Below are positions 62,068-64,000 of a stretch of 64,000 nucleotides of DNA, piece after piece. Source of the stretch: Aliikangiella maris (GTDB lineage: Bacteria > Pseudomonadota > Gammaproteobacteria > Enterobacterales > Kangiellaceae); the NCBI RefSeq assembly GCF_040719265.1, contig NZ_JBFDAH010000017.1, positions 1 through 64,000 of the forward strand. Direction: 5' to 3'. Within the stretch, counting starts at the first letter, position 1, and each line of letters opens with the position of its first letter. A model generated the notes under the pieces. That model saw nothing but the letters and a program-made list of their open reading frames with translations, made no database searches and was not told where the DNA came from. The translations under genes and the position numbers were made by a program.

Positions 62068-63654
62068 ATGAAGAAAAAGTACACTCAACAGCAACTTCTC
62101 AATGCACCGTTATTGCATGGTGCGCACAAGCGCCCAGTAACACGGCGGGATTTTATTGCCCAAGGCTTTATGACTGGCGCAGCTACCGTGGCAGCGCCAT
62201 CAATTTTTGGTTTGTTTGCTAATCCACGTAATGCACAAGCGGCACTTTCTGCCGATATTGAGGCACTCAAGTCAGCTTGTGGGATTGCAGTGCAAGGCGC
62301 AGGAAAAATCCCTTTTATTTGTTTCGATTTAGCGGGTGGTGCCAGTATGGCTGGCTCAAACGTCTTGGTTGGCGGCCCTGGTGGACAGCTCGATTTTCTC
62401 TCGTCTGCGGGCTATAACAAACTGGGACTACCCGGCGATATGGTGCCAAGTGGTACGGGATTTGTAAATTCTGATTATGGTTTATCTTTCCATACGGACA
62501 GCGGATATTTACGTGGTATACAAGAAAAAACCGCACCGGCAACCGCCGCTAATACTAATGGTGCGGTAATACCTGCTCGTTCTGATAATGATACGGGGAA
62601 TAATCCTCACAATCCAATGTATGGTATAAATCGGGTTGGCGCCGATGGTTCACTGCTTACACTGATTGGTTCGCGCAATAGCGATTCGGGTGGCAACTCA
62701 ATGGCACCAGCAAACATGATAGATTTGGCACTACGCCCAACCAAAGTGGATCGTCCCAGTGATGTAACGGGTTTGGTTGATGTTGGCGATTTAGTTGGCC
62801 TGCTTAGTCAAGATGACGCAGTTTCGGTTATGGAGTCGATTTATCGTATTTCTGATAAAAAGATAGCAAATGTTAACACTCGTGTTACCACCGATGCGGT
62901 TATTAAAGAAATGGTGCGATGTGGTTATGTAAAAAGTGCAGACTTGGCCGATCGTTTTGGTAACCCTTCAACATTAAATCCCGCATTGGATCCCGATATT
63001 GTGGGACCAGCAGGCATATTTACCCAGGAAGAATTTGACTCCGATGGCGAATTTAGAAAAACCGCTTCAGTTATGAAACTGGTCGTTAACGGATTTGCGG
63101 GGGCTGGTACTGTCACAATGAGTGGATATGACTACCACACGGGAGACAGAGCTGTTGGTGAAGTCAGAGATTTACGCGCTGGTCGCTGTATTGGTGCTTG
63201 TCTGGAATATGCAGCACGCGTTGGCGTGCCATTAATGGTTTATGTGTTTAGCGACGGTTCTGTTTCGAGTAACGGCATGATTGATGACTCAATCAACGGT
63301 CGCGGAAAAGGCGTTTGGACAAGTGATAACTCATCAACTGCCGCTTCATTTTTTATGGTCTATAGTCCTGATGGTCGTCCTAATCTGGTAGGTGGTAACG
63401 CGGAAGAACAAGCAATCCACCAACAGATTGGTTATATGCGCCCAGATGCTTCAACCGAGACGGCCTCTTCACCCGCAGCAAACAATCCTAACTTACTGGT
63501 TGAAACAGTCATACTGAACTATATGGCATTACATGGTGAACAAAATCTCTTTAACCAGCCCGGATTTTTCCCGAGCCACGGTCTTGGCAATACTACATTG
63601 CGCGACAGCCTGGTTGCCTTTCAGCCAATAGTCAATGGCAAAATAGGCGGATAA
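62068..63654 (+). CDS. Tat-exported DUF1501-like protein
   Basis: 528 aa. Twin-arginine signal RRDFIAQGF (about residues 26-34) followed by a hydrophobic stretch and ANPRNAQA cleavage. The mature part starts with FICFDLAGGASMAGSNV, like DUF1501 proteins that often pair with PSD1/DUF1585 cytochromes. No metal-binding motif is obvious. Tat export suggests folding or cofactor loading in the cytoplasm. Start ATG 62068 (a GTG overlaps one codon upstream). Third gene of the plus operon. Confidence 0.8.
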   Translation: MKKKYTQQQLLNAPLLHGAHKRPVTRRDFIAQGFMTGAATVAAPSIFGLFANPRNAQAALSADIEALKSACGIAVQGAGKIPFICFDLAGGASMAGSNVLVGGPGGQLDFLSSAGYNKLGLPGDMVPSGTGFVNSDYGLSFHTDSGYLRGIQEKTAPATAANTNGAVIPARSDNDTGNNPHNPMYGINRVGADGSLLTLIGSRNSDSGGNSMAPANMIDLALRPTKVDRPSDVTGLVDVGDLVGLLSQDDAVSVMESIYRISDKKIANVNTRVTTDAVIKEMVRCGYVKSADLADRFGNPSTLNPALDPDIVGPAGIFTQEEFDSDGEFRKTASVMKLVVNGFAGAGTVTMSGYDYHTGDRAVGEVRDLRAGRCIGACLEYAARVGVPLMVYVFSDGSVSSNGMIDDSINGRGKGVWTSDNSSTAASFFMVYSPDGRPNLVGGNAEEQAIHQQIGYMRPDASTETASSPAANNPNLLVETVILNYMALHGEQNLFNQPGFFPSHGLGNTTLRDSLVAFQPIVNGKIGG

Positions 63655-63671
63655 ACAAGCGAACAACTATC

Positions 63672-63700
63672 GGGATTACCAAATATCTGGTGATCCCTTT
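63672..63700 (+). terminator. Terminator after the Tat protein gene
   Basis: GGGATTACCA (63672-63681) pairs with TGGTGATCCC (63688-63697) and is followed by TTT. A short T run, but the stem is strong. Confidence 0.65.
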
Positions 63701-63795
63701 ACGATGGTGTGTTTGACAATATTCTTTTTGACTTGCTTATTGCCTTCGAGTAAGTTTTACTAAAATAAACTTTTACCAAACACTTTAGTTATCAC

Positions 63796-64000
63796 ATGAA
63801 TTCCACCCGTTCACTCAATTATACCGAAACACTCGACAAAGCCCTTTACTGGCTACGTGAACTGGAAATTGACAAAGCACTTGACCTACTCTACTCATTA
63901 CTCGAGCAAAACCCGCGAAAATTTGAATTAATCCAGCAAATTTATCAAATTGAAACCAAGCGCCCTCAGCAACCAGGATTTTTAAAAATTTGTGAATACT
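63796..64000 (+). CDS. Hypothetical helical protein, cut at the right edge
   Basis: The first 68 codons are present. Reads MNSTRSLNYTETLDKALYWL and later a helical repeat ALDLLYSLLEQNPRKFELIQ, suggesting TPR-like helical pairs. No signal peptide. Family not determinable. Confidence 0.55.
   Translation, partial: MNSTRSLNYTETLDKALYWLRELEIDKALDLLYSLLEQNPRKFELIQQIYQIETKRPQQPGFLKICEY

Overview
The window is an AT-rich chromosomal segment (roughly 40% GC by eye) of a gammaproteobacterium. Gene content and synteny point there: fabA-fabB with a FabR-type repressor, cysS|ppiB-lpxH, rpsP-rimM-trmD-rplS, ffh followed by a YpjD-like and a CorB-like gene, EF-P hydroxylase (epmC), slyX, sixA and a CsrB-type RNA. 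I lean to a marine Kangiella/Aliikangiella-like lineage, but that is an impression and not proven here.

Region 1 (1-5.5 kb) is the start of a chromosomal integron. A run of small genes all lies on the minus strand. Each is followed by an attC-like inverted-repeat site, and four or five encode related small exported proteins. One cassette is duplicated almost perfectly and one carries a broken DUF4160 gene. One holds an overlapping gene pair (a membrane protein and a SEC-C/zinc protein). The attI-like core, a candidate Pc promoter and a LexA box (5479-5623) lie between the array and the integrase, intI, which runs outward on the plus strand. IntI has all catalytic residues but lacks the IntI-specific insertion. 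Its 5' end is scrambled by an 85-bp repeat around a single N (5829), probably a contig join.

Region 2 (6.7-9.4 kb) is a graveyard next to the integron: a gutted Y1-type transposase, a two-gene minus-strand unit with a frameshifted glycine-zipper membrane protein, an IS110 remnant sitting beside an attC-type core, and a decayed second copy of the intI 5' region. The integron platform was therefore once duplicated.

Region 3 (9.4-51.8 kb) is mostly core genome: a PilZ/YcgR c-di-GMP receptor, a DASS transporter, peptidases, glutathione peroxidase, fatty acid synthesis (fabAB, with a FabR-like operator before fabA), cysS, ppiB, lpxH, an AddAB-like helicase-nuclease pair, NAD kinase, epmC, fabR, prmB, an acyltransferase, sixA, adenosine kinase, rluB, scpAB, trpS, the ribosomal protein/tRNA modification operon and ffh. 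Two regulatory finds stand out. One is a CsrB/RsmB-family RNA with 23 GGA motifs on the minus strand at about 26.6-26.88 kb. The other is a complete Phe attenuator (leader peptide, antiterminator and terminator) before an unusual single ORF that fuses chorismate mutase, prephenate dehydratase, an ACT domain and a type I-beta DAHP synthase.

Region 4 (51.8-63.7 kb) is an envelope and c-type-heme module in two divergent operons. The minus operon encodes a PD40/two-CxxCH lipoprotein, two outer-membrane beta-barrel proteins, a TlpA-like thioredoxin, a DUF4266 lipoprotein and a DUF3570 barrel. The plus operon encodes a DUF1585-like CxxCH protein, a lipoprotein with two CxxCH...HNCW modules plus a LamG domain, and a Tat-exported DUF1501-like protein. 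Its function is unknown; the parts suggest a surface or periplasmic redox system. I saw no CRISPR array, rRNA, tRNA or prophage.
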